Shown: positions 27,205 through 35,234 of the stretch, one piece after another | Layout: each line of letters starts with the position of its first letter | Numbering within the stretch: the first letter of the stretch is position 1 | Assembly: GCF_019334305.1 (NCBI RefSeq) | Contig: NZ_JAHWGH010000018.1 | Coordinates: 444,009 to 508,008 of the forward strand | Direction: 5' to 3' | DNA length: 64,000 bases | Source: Rossellomorea orangium | GTDB lineage: Bacteria; Bacillota; Bacilli; Bacillales; Bacillaceae_B | Program-made: the position numbers and the translations under genes | The notes under the pieces: model-generated | The model's database searches: none | Seen by the model: only the letters and a program-made list of their open reading frames with translations | Told to the model about the DNA's origin: nothing

Positions 27205-27299
27205 AAGAATTCCCTCCGTAATTATGTATAAATTCAGAATTCATTTCTTGAATTACTTTATCAGATTAAAGGGTGGAAGACAACCCATAAACGCAAATC

Positions 27300-28178
27300 C
27301 TATGAGTTTTCATGTATGAATTCGTTTACAACTTCTACAAAGGCTTCCACTTGTCGTAATTGAAAGGCAGATTCGTATCCGAGTAACCAGGTATCACGAT
27401 GGATAAGTGAATCATGCTCATCGATCAGCGGAATCTTATAAATATCCTCTTCCATACCATCTAACGTGATGGCAGGCAGGATGGCATAGCCGATTCCGTT
27501 TAACGTCATCTGCTTACATGTTTCAATTTGATCCACCACGATCGTCCGTTTAGGGGTTGTCTGGAATTGACGATGCCACCAGTCCTGTATTTCCTGATAA
27601 TAATTGGAGTCACTCTTGAATTGAATAAACGGCCGGTCTGTTTTCATCACCTCATCGATGGTTTGAATCTCTCTATCCACCAAGTACAGCGTGTCTTGGA
27701 ATAAATGGTGCTTCGGCCCCTTCCAATCCGGAGTCCCCCTAATGATCCCTATATGGACTTCATCTTCATAGATCGCTTTAAGAATTTCACTGCTCCATCC
27801 CGTCATTAAAGAGATCTTTGCGTGAGGATAGGTCTCAACAAAGCGTTTAAGTACCTTGGGAAGCCAATTTTGACCCACAATCGATGCGCAGGCAATCTTC
27901 AATGTTCCGTGCACCTCAAATTCAAGAGCTTGTATGCGCTCCTTTACACTCTCTTCCTTCTGAAGCATTTCATCTGCCAGTTTCACAACAAGTTCTCCTG
28001 CTGGGGTCATGGACAGACCTTTTTGTGAACGGAGAAATAGTTTTGTCCCCCACTCTTTTTCGATCGTCTGCAGTCTTTGGGAGAGAGCAGGTTGAGATAC
28101 GAATAACCGTTCCGCTGCTTTCCTCATATTCATTTCCTGTGCAAGTACGTGGAGCAGTTGGTATTCCGAGAATGCCAT
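27300..28178 (-). CDS. ccpC: LysR-type regulator CcpC
   Basis: Citrate-responsive repressor of citrate synthase and aconitase genes. 292 residues; the helix-turn-helix NMRKAAERLFVSQPALSQRL is identical in pattern to B. subtilis CcpC (293 residues), and the effector domain contains the conserved WHRQFQTTPKRTIVVDQIE region. A longer frame starts at 28193, but GGAGGTGA within it is the ribosome binding site of ATG 28178. A CcpC-like box lies just upstream, consistent with autoregulation. Divergent from the TSUP permease gene. Confidence 0.93.
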   Translation of the reverse strand: MAFSEYQLLHVLAQEMNMRKAAERLFVSQPALSQRLQTIEKEWGTKLFLRSQKGLSMTPAGELVVKLADEMLQKEESVKERIQALEFEVHGTLKIACASIVGQNWLPKVLKRFVETYPHAKISLMTGWSSEILKAIYEDEVHIGIIRGTPDWKGPKHHLFQDTLYLVDREIQTIDEVMKTDRPFIQFKSDSNYYQEIQDWWHRQFQTTPKRTIVVDQIETCKQMTLNGIGYAILPAITLDGMEEDIYKIPLIDEHDSLIHRDTWLLGYESAFQLRQVEAFVEVVNEFIHENS

Positions 28179-28191
28179 ATCCTTCACCTCC

Positions 28192-28206
28192 ATAAGTTTT
28201 TCTTAT
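28192..28206. promoter_or_regulatory. CcpC-like box ATAA-N7-TTAT
   Basis: ATAA (28192-28195), seven bases, TTAT (28203-28206) matches the dyad bound by CcpC at citB and citZ. It lies 14 bases before the ccpC start and in the shared intergenic region with the divergent permease gene. AT-rich context makes chance matches possible. Confidence 0.45.
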
Positions 28207-28288
28207 ATTATATCTTAACTTATATAAAATTTCATTATTAGTCGGAATGGAATACACTGTGAGTAGATGGAAAAGAGGTGAAGTATCT

Positions 28289-29014
28289 GTGGAAGTGATT
28301 TTATTTTTCACTGGCTTGGTTGTTGCACTTATAGGTACTCTGGCTGGAAGTGGTGGGCTGATAGGCATGCCGGTCATGCTTATTATCGGATTGCCTATTC
28401 ATACGGCCATTGCGACCGCCAAATTTTCAAATATCATCAGTTCATTTTCGAGCTTTGTGTATTTAGTAAAGGACCGGAAAGTAACGTGGAAGGAATGTTT
28501 GCCGATTCTACCTATTGCTCTGGCAGGGGGACTTTCGGGGGCTTTTCTGTCAGATAAGATTCCCCCATCCATGCTTGAATGGATGGCATTCTTCTTCCTT
28601 CTCACTGCCTTGTTATTAAGTCTTTTCAAGGGTTTGAAGCCTAAGGAACATATCAAGAATTACCATAAGGCATACGGATATTTGTACGTCATCAGTACGT
28701 ATGATGGTTTATTCGGACCTGGCCAGGCAACCATGCTTATGTACACTCATTTACTTCATGGTCTGTCTTATTTGAAATCCGTTGCACTTACCCGTTTTCA
28801 AACCTTTGTCAGCTGTTTCGCAGCATTCACTGTTTATTTTCATAATGGTCATGTAGAATGGAACGTCGCCATCCCATTTGCATTAGGAGCTCTGCTGGGG
28901 GCTCAATTGGCAGTCAGACTGGCATCAAGGCTCTCTTTGAAACATTTACACATCCTTTTAAATGTTTTGACTTTCATCCTCATTCTTCAACTCGGAAAGA
29001 ACATATTCTTCTGA
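28289..29014 (+). CDS. TSUP-family (TauE/SafE) membrane permease
   Basis: 241 residues with seven or eight hydrophobic helices, beginning with VILFFTGLVVALIGTLAGSGGLIG, whose Gly-rich turn is typical of TauE/SafE anion exporters; a second Gly-Pro-Gly-rich turn (GLFGPGQAT) marks the internal repeat. Family members export sulfite, sulfoacetate or related organic anions; the substrate here is not visible. The frame opens at 28247, but GTG 28289 has AGAGGTG 8 bases upstream. Transcribed divergently from ccpC, so citrate-linked control is conceivable. Confidence 0.8.
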   Translation: MEVILFFTGLVVALIGTLAGSGGLIGMPVMLIIGLPIHTAIATAKFSNIISSFSSFVYLVKDRKVTWKECLPILPIALAGGLSGAFLSDKIPPSMLEWMAFFFLLTALLLSLFKGLKPKEHIKNYHKAYGYLYVISTYDGLFGPGQATMLMYTHLLHGLSYLKSVALTRFQTFVSCFAAFTVYFHNGHVEWNVAIPFALGALLGAQLAVRLASRLSLKHLHILLNVLTFILILQLGKNIFF

Positions 29015-29087
29015 GTAAGAAAAGCAAAGAGGATGACAACGATGTCACCCTCTTAGTTAGTGAACTTATGTAACTGCTTTAAAGGGT

Positions 29088-29528
29088 TTAGTCCCTTTTA
29101 AACAGCTGTCGTTGAAGCTGCTTTAACACTACTCTCCTTGTCATGATGCCCTCGAAATAGCCATCGTCTGACACCACGCATAAAAATGGGTGATCGACCA
29201 ATAATTCCAAAGCCTTCTTGAAGTCTGATTGTAAGGAGACAATCGGAAAATCTGCAGTCATGACTTCTTCTACCTTTTTTGCTTCAAGTTTCTCAAATTC
29301 AAAGCGTTCGAGGCCAAGTATTGAATCAGTGATTAAACTTGAACTGATCAAGCCCTGAAAACGAAACGTTGGATCGAGGACAGGGATGGCTGAGTAACCA
29401 CTTTTTGTAAGTAATAGCAACGCATGTTCCAGGGAATTTCCTACCTGCACATGAGCTACCTTCTCAGAAGGAATAATGAAATCCTTAATATTCGTTTCTA
29501 ATAACTCCTTGCTACTCAATGAAATCAT
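29088..29528 (-). CDS. darB: c-di-AMP receptor DarB (CBS-domain protein)
   Basis: 146-residue protein made of two CBS domains. The start MISL and the segments VAHVQVGN-LEHALLLLTK and GLERFEFEKL match B. subtilis DarB/CbpB (YkuL, 147 residues), which binds c-di-AMP and, when free, stimulates the (p)ppGpp synthetase Rel and pyruvate carboxylase. Monocistronic here; B. subtilis has ykuK between it and ykuJ, which is missing in this window. An inverted repeat lies at the promoter. Confidence 0.9.
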   Translation of the reverse strand: MISLSSKELLETNIKDFIIPSEKVAHVQVGNSLEHALLLLTKSGYSAIPVLDPTFRFQGLISSSLITDSILGLERFEFEKLEAKKVEEVMTADFPIVSLQSDFKKALELLVDHPFLCVVSDDGYFEGIMTRRVVLKQLQRQLFKRD

Positions 29529-29582
29529 GTATAACCCCTCATTTATAAAAATAAGAATTGTACCGCCCCGTATCTTCCAAAG

Positions 29583-29603
29583 ATGTAGACACTCTACATT
29601 TTA
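29583..29603 (-). promoter_or_regulatory. Inverted repeat at the darB promoter
   Basis: ATGTAGA-CAC-TCTACAT (29583-29599) is a perfect 7-bp dyad directly downstream of a TAAAAT -10-like element (29603-29598). The -35 region is weak. It could be an operator or a leader hairpin. Confidence 0.35.
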
Positions 29604-29650
29604 ACATATTGGAAGAAAAATGTATGCTTTAAGGATCGGTTCAAAGACTA

Positions 29651-29676
29651 AAAAAGATAACCGATTGGTTACCTTT
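29651..29676 (-). terminator. Terminator of ykuJ
   Basis: AAGGTAACC-AATC-GGTTATCTT followed by Ts on the minus strand, just after the ykuJ stop. Confidence 0.7.
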
Positions 29677-29684
29677 TGCATGCA

Positions 29685-29930
29685 TTAATCCTGTTGTGCT
29701 TCTTGAAGAAGTTCAAATATCTCTATAGCTGTAATGTCTATGTTATCGAAAGGAAAGCTGTTTCCTTTTTCATTCATGACTTCGATTTCAAATGTATCCT
29801 GCTTGGGTAAATACTTTACCTCACAGATTTTTTTTCCATTGTATTCGAAGAATCGTTGTTGAGTTTCCCCTTGTTCACCTTGTTCTTGCAATGATTTTAA
29901 TCTTTGTATAATTCCAAGAAGCTGAGACAT
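29685..29930 (-). CDS. ykuJ: YkuJ-family protein of unknown function
   Basis: 81-residue small protein. Start MSQLLGIIQRLKSLQE, the FF-YNGKKIC-VKY strand pair and the PFDNID-IEIFELLQ ending match B. subtilis YkuJ (79 residues, structure known as a small alpha/beta fold, function unknown). ATG 29930 is preferred to GTG 29936 because of spacing from AAAGGAGAG. Single-gene unit here. Confidence 0.9.
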   Translation of the reverse strand: MSQLLGIIQRLKSLQEQGEQGETQQRFFEYNGKKICEVKYLPKQDTFEIEVMNEKGNSFPFDNIDITAIEIFELLQEAQQD

Positions 29931-30085
29931 AATCACTCTCTCCTTTCCTGATCTAATTCTTGGTCATAGCTTTTGCATTGTACCAGATTCTATCCTGTTA
30001 AATCTAATGTTTTGTCCTTTTTCAATCAAATTTCCTTTATAATGAAAGGGTGCAAGTATTCTCTTCCAGGGAAAGGATTGATTCG

Positions 30086-31042
30086 ATGAGTATTTACCGT
30101 ATAGATTCCCAAATATCATTAGTTGATCTCATGGACTTATCATTAAAGGAACGCACAGGTAGTTATATTTTGAACGAAGAGGCATTGACCGTTATCGAAA
30201 CATCCGCCAGTCCTTCCATACCTCATCTAAAAAAAGGTCTCTCTAAGTTAAACATTAATCCTGAAGATATTCAATACATAATTTTGACTCACATCCATTT
30301 GGATCATGCCGGAGGTGCAGGTCTTTTTCTGAAAGAATGCCCAAATGCAAGGATTATCGTCCACCCAAAAGGAAAGCGTCATTTAATCGATCCTACTCGT
30401 TTGATAACAGGCGCTAAAGCGGTTTATGGAGATAAATTTGAAGAACTATTCCATCCGATTGTTCCAATACCTGAAGATCGAATCATTGTAATGGCAAATG
30501 AAGAGCAGCTAAGTCTTTCTGAGAGATGTACGTTGACGTTTTATCATACTCCGGGACACGCCAATCATCACATCAGCATATATGATTCCGCTTCAAATGG
30601 AATGTTTACAGGTGACACATGTGGAATACAATATACCATTGGTTCGAAGCGTTTTTATTTCCCTTCTACCTCTCCGAATCAATTCGATCCTGAACAGATG
30701 AGAAATTCTATCTCAATGTATAGAAGCCTTAACCTCGACCGATTGTATTTCGGTCATTATGGTGTGACGGAAGAAGTATCTTTTGCTCTATCTGAAGTAG
30801 AAAAGTGGCTGGATCTATTTATGAAAAAAAGTGAGGGCAAGTACTCCGCACATGTTACAATGGAGGAGAATATAAGAACGATCACTACTCTGTTATTCGA
30901 ACTGACAAGCAATGAATTGGTTCAAAAAGGAATCGATCCCGACAACCCTGTTTTCCGATTATTGCAGCTTGATATGAATGTTTCGGCAATGGGGATCGTG
31001 GATTATTTAAACAAACGACATAAAGGAGATCATTCATCATGA
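30086..31042 (+). CDS. Metallo-beta-lactamase fold hydrolase
   Basis: 318-residue cytoplasmic hydrolase. HIHLDHAGG is the HxHxDH zinc motif, followed by the conserved TPGHANHH and FTGDT segments. The C-terminal 90 residues are helical. The frame opens at 30050; ATG 30086 (MSIYRID) is preceded by GGAAAGGATTG. Its stop overlaps the start of the glutaredoxin gene by four bases (ATGA), so both are translated as a pair. This could be a glyoxalase-II-like or thiol-ester hydrolase; pairing with a glutaredoxin hints at thiol chemistry but is not proof. Confidence 0.85.
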   Translation: MSIYRIDSQISLVDLMDLSLKERTGSYILNEEALTVIETSASPSIPHLKKGLSKLNINPEDIQYIILTHIHLDHAGGAGLFLKECPNARIIVHPKGKRHLIDPTRLITGAKAVYGDKFEELFHPIVPIPEDRIIVMANEEQLSLSERCTLTFYHTPGHANHHISIYDSASNGMFTGDTCGIQYTIGSKRFYFPSTSPNQFDPEQMRNSISMYRSLNLDRLYFGHYGVTEEVSFALSEVEKWLDLFMKKSEGKYSAHVTMEENIRTITTLLFELTSNELVQKGIDPDNPVFRLLQLDMNVSAMGIVDYLNKRHKGDHSS

Positions 31043-31275
31043 AGGAAGTCACTCTGTATTCACAACCAGAATGCCCACCATGTGAAGTGGTTAAAATGTT
31101 TCTGAATGAACATAACGTGAAATATAAAGAACTTAACATAAAGAAAGACGAACAAGCTAGAAAGTATCTTATTACCCAATTGAAGTCCTACTCCACCCCT
31201 ACGATAACCATCGGTCCTGAGGTCATTACAGGCTTTGATTTGGAAGCACTGACAGCTGCTTTGAACATTGATTAA
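31039..31275 (+). CDS. Glutaredoxin-like protein (CPPC motif)
   Basis: 78 residues with the thioredoxin-like fold: beta strand EVTLYSQ, then active site CPPC (Cys12, Cys15), the TPTI cis-proline segment and the GFD turn that follows in NrdH/YruB-like glutaredoxins. Probably a cytoplasmic disulphide reductant. Translationally coupled to the upstream hydrolase and followed by a perfect 22-bp terminator. Confidence 0.88.
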   Translation: MKEVTLYSQPECPPCEVVKMFLNEHNVKYKELNIKKDEQARKYLITQLKSYSTPTITIGPEVITGFDLEALTAALNID

Positions 31276-31290
31276 CTGGAGTTACCACAA

Positions 31291-31345
31291 AAAAGTTGGC
31301 CATTAGCCCTGAGATTAATAGCATCAGGGCTAATGGCCAACTTTT
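31291..31345. terminator. Bidirectional terminator with 22-bp stem
   Basis: Perfect inverted repeat 31291-31312 / 31324-31345 containing GGCCATTAGCCCTGA, with A and T runs at its ends, between the convergent glutaredoxin gene and the exported-protein gene. Confidence 0.9.
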
Positions 31346-31351
31346 ACTTTG

Positions 31352-31852
31352 TTATCTGGATTGAACACCTTCAGGTAAATCATAAGTGATAGATGAAACC
31401 TTCCATGCGCCTTCTTCTTCACTTAATACTACAGCTTCAATTCCACTATTGGTTGAATAAGGACCTTCTCCCTGATTCTTTCTTTCTTCATAGACATACC
31501 ATTTTCCATCTATGTATTCAGCTCTGGTAGATTCATCATACTGAAAAAATGGTATATAATGCGAGGCAAAATCAGATCCGAATGTAATAAAGCCACCGTC
31601 TATCTCATATAGATTTTCATCCATAAAGCTTGTTGTAAGTCCCTCTGTAAGGTATTTTGACAGCTTTGTTTCGATCTGCTTTTTCGACTGGGGTTGTTCA
31701 CCTAATGACACTTGTGTATGAAAGGCGTCTCTTACAAGATTCACTGCATTATTCTTTGTGAACTCTGATGCCTCTGTCTGACTGACTTGTCCAGAAGCCG
31801 CTGTAATGAGACCTACTATTAATAATAATAACCATACCTTTTTCTTTTTCAC
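31352..31852 (-). CDS. Exported protein of unknown function (DUF3993-like)
   Basis: 166 residues beginning with a signal peptide (KKKK then WLLLLIVGLITAA, cleavage near residue 28). The mature part has an N-terminal helix (NNAVNLVRDAF) and alternating strands with Trp-Tyr and Trp-Lys motifs, reminiscent of the DUF3993 family; this assignment is tentative. GTG 31852 follows GGGAGGGG. Probably secreted or wall-associated. Single gene. Confidence 0.7.
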   Translation of the reverse strand: MKKKKVWLLLLIVGLITAASGQVSQTEASEFTKNNAVNLVRDAFHTQVSLGEQPQSKKQIETKLSKYLTEGLTTSFMDENLYEIDGGFITFGSDFASHYIPFFQYDESTRAEYIDGKWYVYEERKNQGEGPYSTNSGIEAVVLSEEEGAWKVSSITYDLPEGVQSR

Positions 31853-32022
31853 GTGCTTCCCCTCCCTTAATCATTGGATGAAATTATTGTAGCAACGGAA
31901 AAATGTCGATTGGGTACCATTCACTCGTTAAATTGTTACAATGACTGACATATTTTTTGGTTTGGTTGTAAATTTCCCCCTGATCATGACGGTTAAACAC
32001 CCTTTTTGTGGAACATTTAACC

Positions 32023-32056
32023 AAAAAAAGAATGTTGCATGAATTTCATGCAACAT
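32023..32056 (-). terminator. Terminator of the two-helix membrane protein gene
   Basis: ATGTTGCATGAA-A-TTCATGCAACAT followed by seven Ts on the minus strand. Confidence 0.85.
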
Positions 32057-32066
32057 CCCAGGTATA

Positions 32067-32306
32067 TTATGCTAAGTAGCGAATAGACCAATAAATAATG
32101 AATAAGGCGATCAGGATGGTCCCTATAAGAATAGACAAAAACACCGGATTGCGAATGTACGGGTGTTCCTTTACAACGTCGGGAATATCTGTGTCAAAAT
32201 CACCTTTCAACCTCTTCTCCTGACCGGCCAACCTATAGGTATATACAAGAGAATAACCGGCTAGTGCCAACACAATCAAGGCAAGCACAATCATAAATAC
32301 ACTCAT
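32067..32306 (-). CDS. Small membrane protein with two helices
   Basis: 79 residues: helix 1 at 4-24, a basic and acidic loop of about 28 residues, helix 2 at 53-76. AAGGAGGG precedes ATG 32306 and a strong terminator follows, so it is a real single-gene unit. I do not recognise the family. Confidence 0.75.
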   Translation of the reverse strand: MSVFMIVLALIVLALAGYSLVYTYRLAGQEKRLKGDFDTDIPDVVKEHPYIRNPVFLSILIGTILIALFIIYWSIRYLA

Positions 32307-32344
32307 TATAGCCCTCCTTACAAAATGTAGTTAAGGATAATTTG

Positions 32345-32545
32345 TCCTAACAAGTCAGAGCTATACAAGAAAAGCAGAAGGGGCTTGCACTGGGGCGACA
32401 ATCAAAAGATGAATGGGCCCCGAAGGCGTTCTTTGCCTTCTTGGTCCATTTAGCTTATGACCTCGAGCCTCTAGCCGCCGCAGCTGGACAATCGAAAAGC
32501 GCTGGCGGCTTGATCAGAGGTCAAGCGTAAGATGAGTCACCGGGA
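32345..32545 (-). repeat. Dispersed-repeat-like intergenic element with several hairpins
   Basis: GC-richer than its surroundings, without an ORF. It includes GCCGCCAGCGCTTTTCG, GTCCAGCTGCGGCGGCT and a GAAGGC...GCCTTC hairpin. The string around GCTAGAGGCTCGAGGTCATAAGC resembles intergenic repeats I know from several Bacillaceae genomes; only one copy is in this window, so repetition cannot be shown here. Confidence 0.45.
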
Positions 32546-32552
32546 AACCATG

Positions 32553-33776
32553 TTAAAAAAGCAAACCGTCCTCTTCAAATAAAAAGTCATATGAGAGATC
32601 CATAAAAAGATAATGATCATTTCCAAATGGGTAGGAATATGTGCGGATCGATTCGCCTGAATCGATGTCACTGTAAATATCAGACAATAATCCTTTTTTA
32701 TTGATCCTCATTCGAATGATATTTTCCAGAAAGTATGGACGCCAGCTCCAATTCTTGCCTTTGTACCTTGGTTCGACCATCCATTTTTGATCGATCTTCA
32801 CCACATTACTCGTTACCTGGAACCCGTTTTCATCGCATATATACAAACGAAAGCATTTATCAGTAAAATGCATGGCCAGATCAAATAAAAGCTCATCGAA
32901 CACTTCAGTTTGTTTCTTTAAGATCATCAATGTTTGACTGATTTCTTTATGGAGGACTTCCGCAAATTCATAACCTGCTTCTAGATGCTTCTTTTCATAT
33001 CGGATATAGTCCTGACATTTTTCTTTGAGCTTTTCCTTTAAGAGATCCGGTTCTAGGAAAGAGTCAGACGGATGCTTTAGATAAAAGCCCTGATAATATC
33101 TTCCCCCATTCAGCCAAGCAAACTGAAGCTGATAGTTGATTTCGATGTTCTCGAATAAAAGGGATGCACCAATCTTTCGTGCAAGCATGGATAAACTATA
33201 TAAAATATCTTTATACACTCTGTTCCCCGCATCATTGCGTAATTGATACAGATCCACTTTTAGAATATCCGGTGAATAGTGGGAGAGCCTATCCAGTTGA
33301 CCACTGTTACCTCCTATATTATCGATTGCGATCTTGATTCCATATGTTTTGTAATAGAGGAGGAGATGAACCAATTGATCAAAGTCTCCTACAAAGGATT
33401 TTTCGGAAAGTTCAATGACAGTCCGATTCAAGTCCAATCCTTTCTTTTCATAATCGAGGAGCAACTCAAGGAAGGACTCACCGTGGTCATGCATAAGTAA
33501 TCTTGCATCGCGGTTAAGAAATATGTAACCTTCCTGATCCTCTTCCAGAAATTTCTCCAGGGCCATACGGGTGACACGCTCATCCACTTCAATCTTATAT
33601 TCATCAGGTATCTCTTCATCCCCAAAGAATGGGCCGAGACTTTCAACGGAACCATTCCCTGTATCCATTCTCCCCAGCACTTCGTATCCGATGATTTTAT
33701 GTTCATCCGCACTGAAGATCGGTTGAAAGTACGGAATCACTTTTTCTATATTGGTTAATATCTCTAATGCATCCAT
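32553..33776 (-). CDS. ykuI: YkuI-type degenerate EAL-domain protein
   Basis: 407 residues, exactly the length of B. subtilis YkuI: an N-terminal EAL domain (about 1-250) and a C-terminal PAS-like YkuI_C domain. The EAL motif reads EVL and the catalytic DDFGTG loop is DNIGGNS, so phosphodiesterase activity is doubtful and c-di-GMP sensing more likely. The frame opens at 33800, but GGGGGAG precedes ATG 33776 (MDALEILTN). Monocistronic. Confidence 0.9.
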   Translation of the reverse strand: MDALEILTNIEKVIPYFQPIFSADEHKIIGYEVLGRMDTGNGSVESLGPFFGDEEIPDEYKIEVDERVTRMALEKFLEEDQEGYIFLNRDARLLMHDHGESFLELLLDYEKKGLDLNRTVIELSEKSFVGDFDQLVHLLLYYKTYGIKIAIDNIGGNSGQLDRLSHYSPDILKVDLYQLRNDAGNRVYKDILYSLSMLARKIGASLLFENIEINYQLQFAWLNGGRYYQGFYLKHPSDSFLEPDLLKEKLKEKCQDYIRYEKKHLEAGYEFAEVLHKEISQTLMILKKQTEVFDELLFDLAMHFTDKCFRLYICDENGFQVTSNVVKIDQKWMVEPRYKGKNWSWRPYFLENIIRMRINKKGLLSDIYSDIDSGESIRTYSYPFGNDHYLFMDLSYDFLFEEDGLLF

Positions 33777-33847
33777 TCGCACTCCCCCACCATCACTCAT
33801 GTTTTTGCATAATTATAACACATCTATTAAGGGGACCTGTAAAATTT

Positions 33848-33895
33848 AAAAAGCCTTCCCTGCTCTGCCGCTTAGACATGAGAAGGGAAGGCTTT
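33848..33895 (-). terminator. Terminator of fadH
   Basis: AAAGCCTTCCCT pairs with AGGGAAGGCTTT around a 23-base loop region; Ts follow on the minus strand. Confidence 0.75.
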
Positions 33896-33931
33896 ATCAA
33901 GTTGAACTCATAATACTCTTACATTTGATGA

Positions 33932-34699
33932 TTAAAAGGGAAAGGGGTTCAGCCATTGGCCTCCATCCATGGTAATGCATTCACCGTTAATATAGGCTGC
34001 TTTTTCCGAGGCGAGGAAAAAGGCAAGACCAGCGATTTCTTCAGGTGTCCCCAAACGTTTTAAAGGGACACTGTCGATGGTTCTTTTGGCTGCTTCGTCT
34101 GAAATCCAAAGTTTTTCTGCTCCTCCCGTTCGTTCAATAGGTCCCGGTGCAATCGCATTTGTACGTATACCGTATTTATGTCCCCATTCAACGGCAAGAG
34201 TCCTCGTCAATGATAGAACACCTGCTTTGGCAGCTGCCGAATGAGCGACACCTGCCCCGGCATTCCAAGCATATGTGGCAACCATGTTGATGATCGATCC
34301 CTTTTGATCATTTTCGATCCAATAGTTACCGACGGCATGTGAACATAGGAAAGTTCCATTTAGAACGATGTCTATGACGGACTTCCATCCATTAGGAGTT
34401 AGCTTTTCTACAGGACAAATAAAGTTTCCTGCAGCATTGTTAATAAGCACGTCGATTTTACCGAATTTTTCTGACGTGAACTCGACCATGGCCTTCACAT
34501 GTTCCTGCTCCCTCACATCCATTTGAAAGACCTCGATATTTCCTTTAAGAGATGAAAACTCTTCTTTCACTGACTGAAGCCGTTCTTCATTCCTCCCTGT
34601 GACGACAACACTTGCACCCGATTCCACGAAGTGTTTTGCCATATATTTCCCCATACCATTTGATCCGCCTGTTACAATGACTACTTGCTCTTCTCCCAT
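33932..34699 (-). CDS. fadH: 2,4-dienoyl-CoA reductase (NADPH), SDR type
   Basis: Reduces dienoyl-CoA intermediates during beta-oxidation of unsaturated fatty acids. 255 residues; cofactor motif GGSNGMGKYMA, NNAAGN, and the catalytic region AHSAAAKAG, which lacks the normal YxxxK tyrosine. That replacement is characteristic of dienoyl-CoA reductases and supports the call. Matches B. subtilis FadH (YkuF). GGGGGAT-like ribosome binding site upstream. Single gene. Confidence 0.9.
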   Translation of the reverse strand: MGEEQVVIVTGGSNGMGKYMAKHFVESGASVVVTGRNEERLQSVKEEFSSLKGNIEVFQMDVREQEHVKAMVEFTSEKFGKIDVLINNAAGNFICPVEKLTPNGWKSVIDIVLNGTFLCSHAVGNYWIENDQKGSIINMVATYAWNAGAGVAHSAAAKAGVLSLTRTLAVEWGHKYGIRTNAIAPGPIERTGGAEKLWISDEAAKRTIDSVPLKRLGTPEEIAGLAFFLASEKAAYINGECITMDGGQWLNPFPF

Positions 34700-34776
34700 A
34701 TGTAATCCCCCTTATTAATGAATGAATACTCACTCATATATTATCATATAAAAAGGTGTTACAACCATCATTACAT

Positions 34777-34823
34777 AAAAAAAGACTGATTTTTAAGAAA
34801 ATGGCATCTTCTAAAAATCAGTC
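34777..34823 (-). terminator. Terminator of the 72-residue protein gene
   Basis: GACTGATTTTTA / TAAAAATCAGTC stem followed by seven Ts on the minus strand. Confidence 0.85.
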
Positions 34824-34830
34824 CAAAAAG

Positions 34831-35049
34831 CTAACTGTCCGGATTATTCACGATGAGATCATGTAGCTGGGCTAAGGCTTTGATGATCGTCTTATTTCTT
34901 TTATATCCTTTTGCTTCAACAGAAACATCATTATATGAAACAACTACCTGACCTAAAGATCGAGGAGATTTAAAGCCGAATACATACACTTTAACCGTTC
35001 CTCTTTCGGTAGGGAGAAAGAGGATTTCCATACGTTTTCTCTTTTTCAT
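34831..35049 (-). CDS. Small conserved-looking protein of unknown function
   Basis: 72 residues, soluble: basic N-terminus (KKRKR), then strands (MEILFLPT, TVKVYVFGF, QVVVSYND) and a helix (KTIIKALAQLHDLIVN), i.e. a small alpha/beta protein. AAAGGAGAG precedes ATG 35049 and a strong terminator follows. Not recognised. Confidence 0.75.
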   Translation of the reverse strand: MKKRKRMEILFLPTERGTVKVYVFGFKSPRSLGQVVVSYNDVSVEAKGYKRNKTIIKALAQLHDLIVNNPDS

Positions 35050-35234
35050 AATCCCTCTCCTTTGCAGAGCATTCGGAACCTTGATTCATATAAAGAGCTC
35101 ATACTCCGATATTATATGAATCTTTTACTCTCCTCTTTTTAAAATAAGTCATAGGAATTACTCTGTCAAACATTCAGTAAGAACCTCTGTTGTTCATATA
35201 TGGTTTAATGTTCATGAAAATCGCTTCTGTTTCA

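Noticed and set aside
32345..32545. Possible tRNA or riboswitch because of the GC-rich hairpins.
   Set aside because: No cloverleaf and no known aptamer consensus was found; repeat-like character is more likely.
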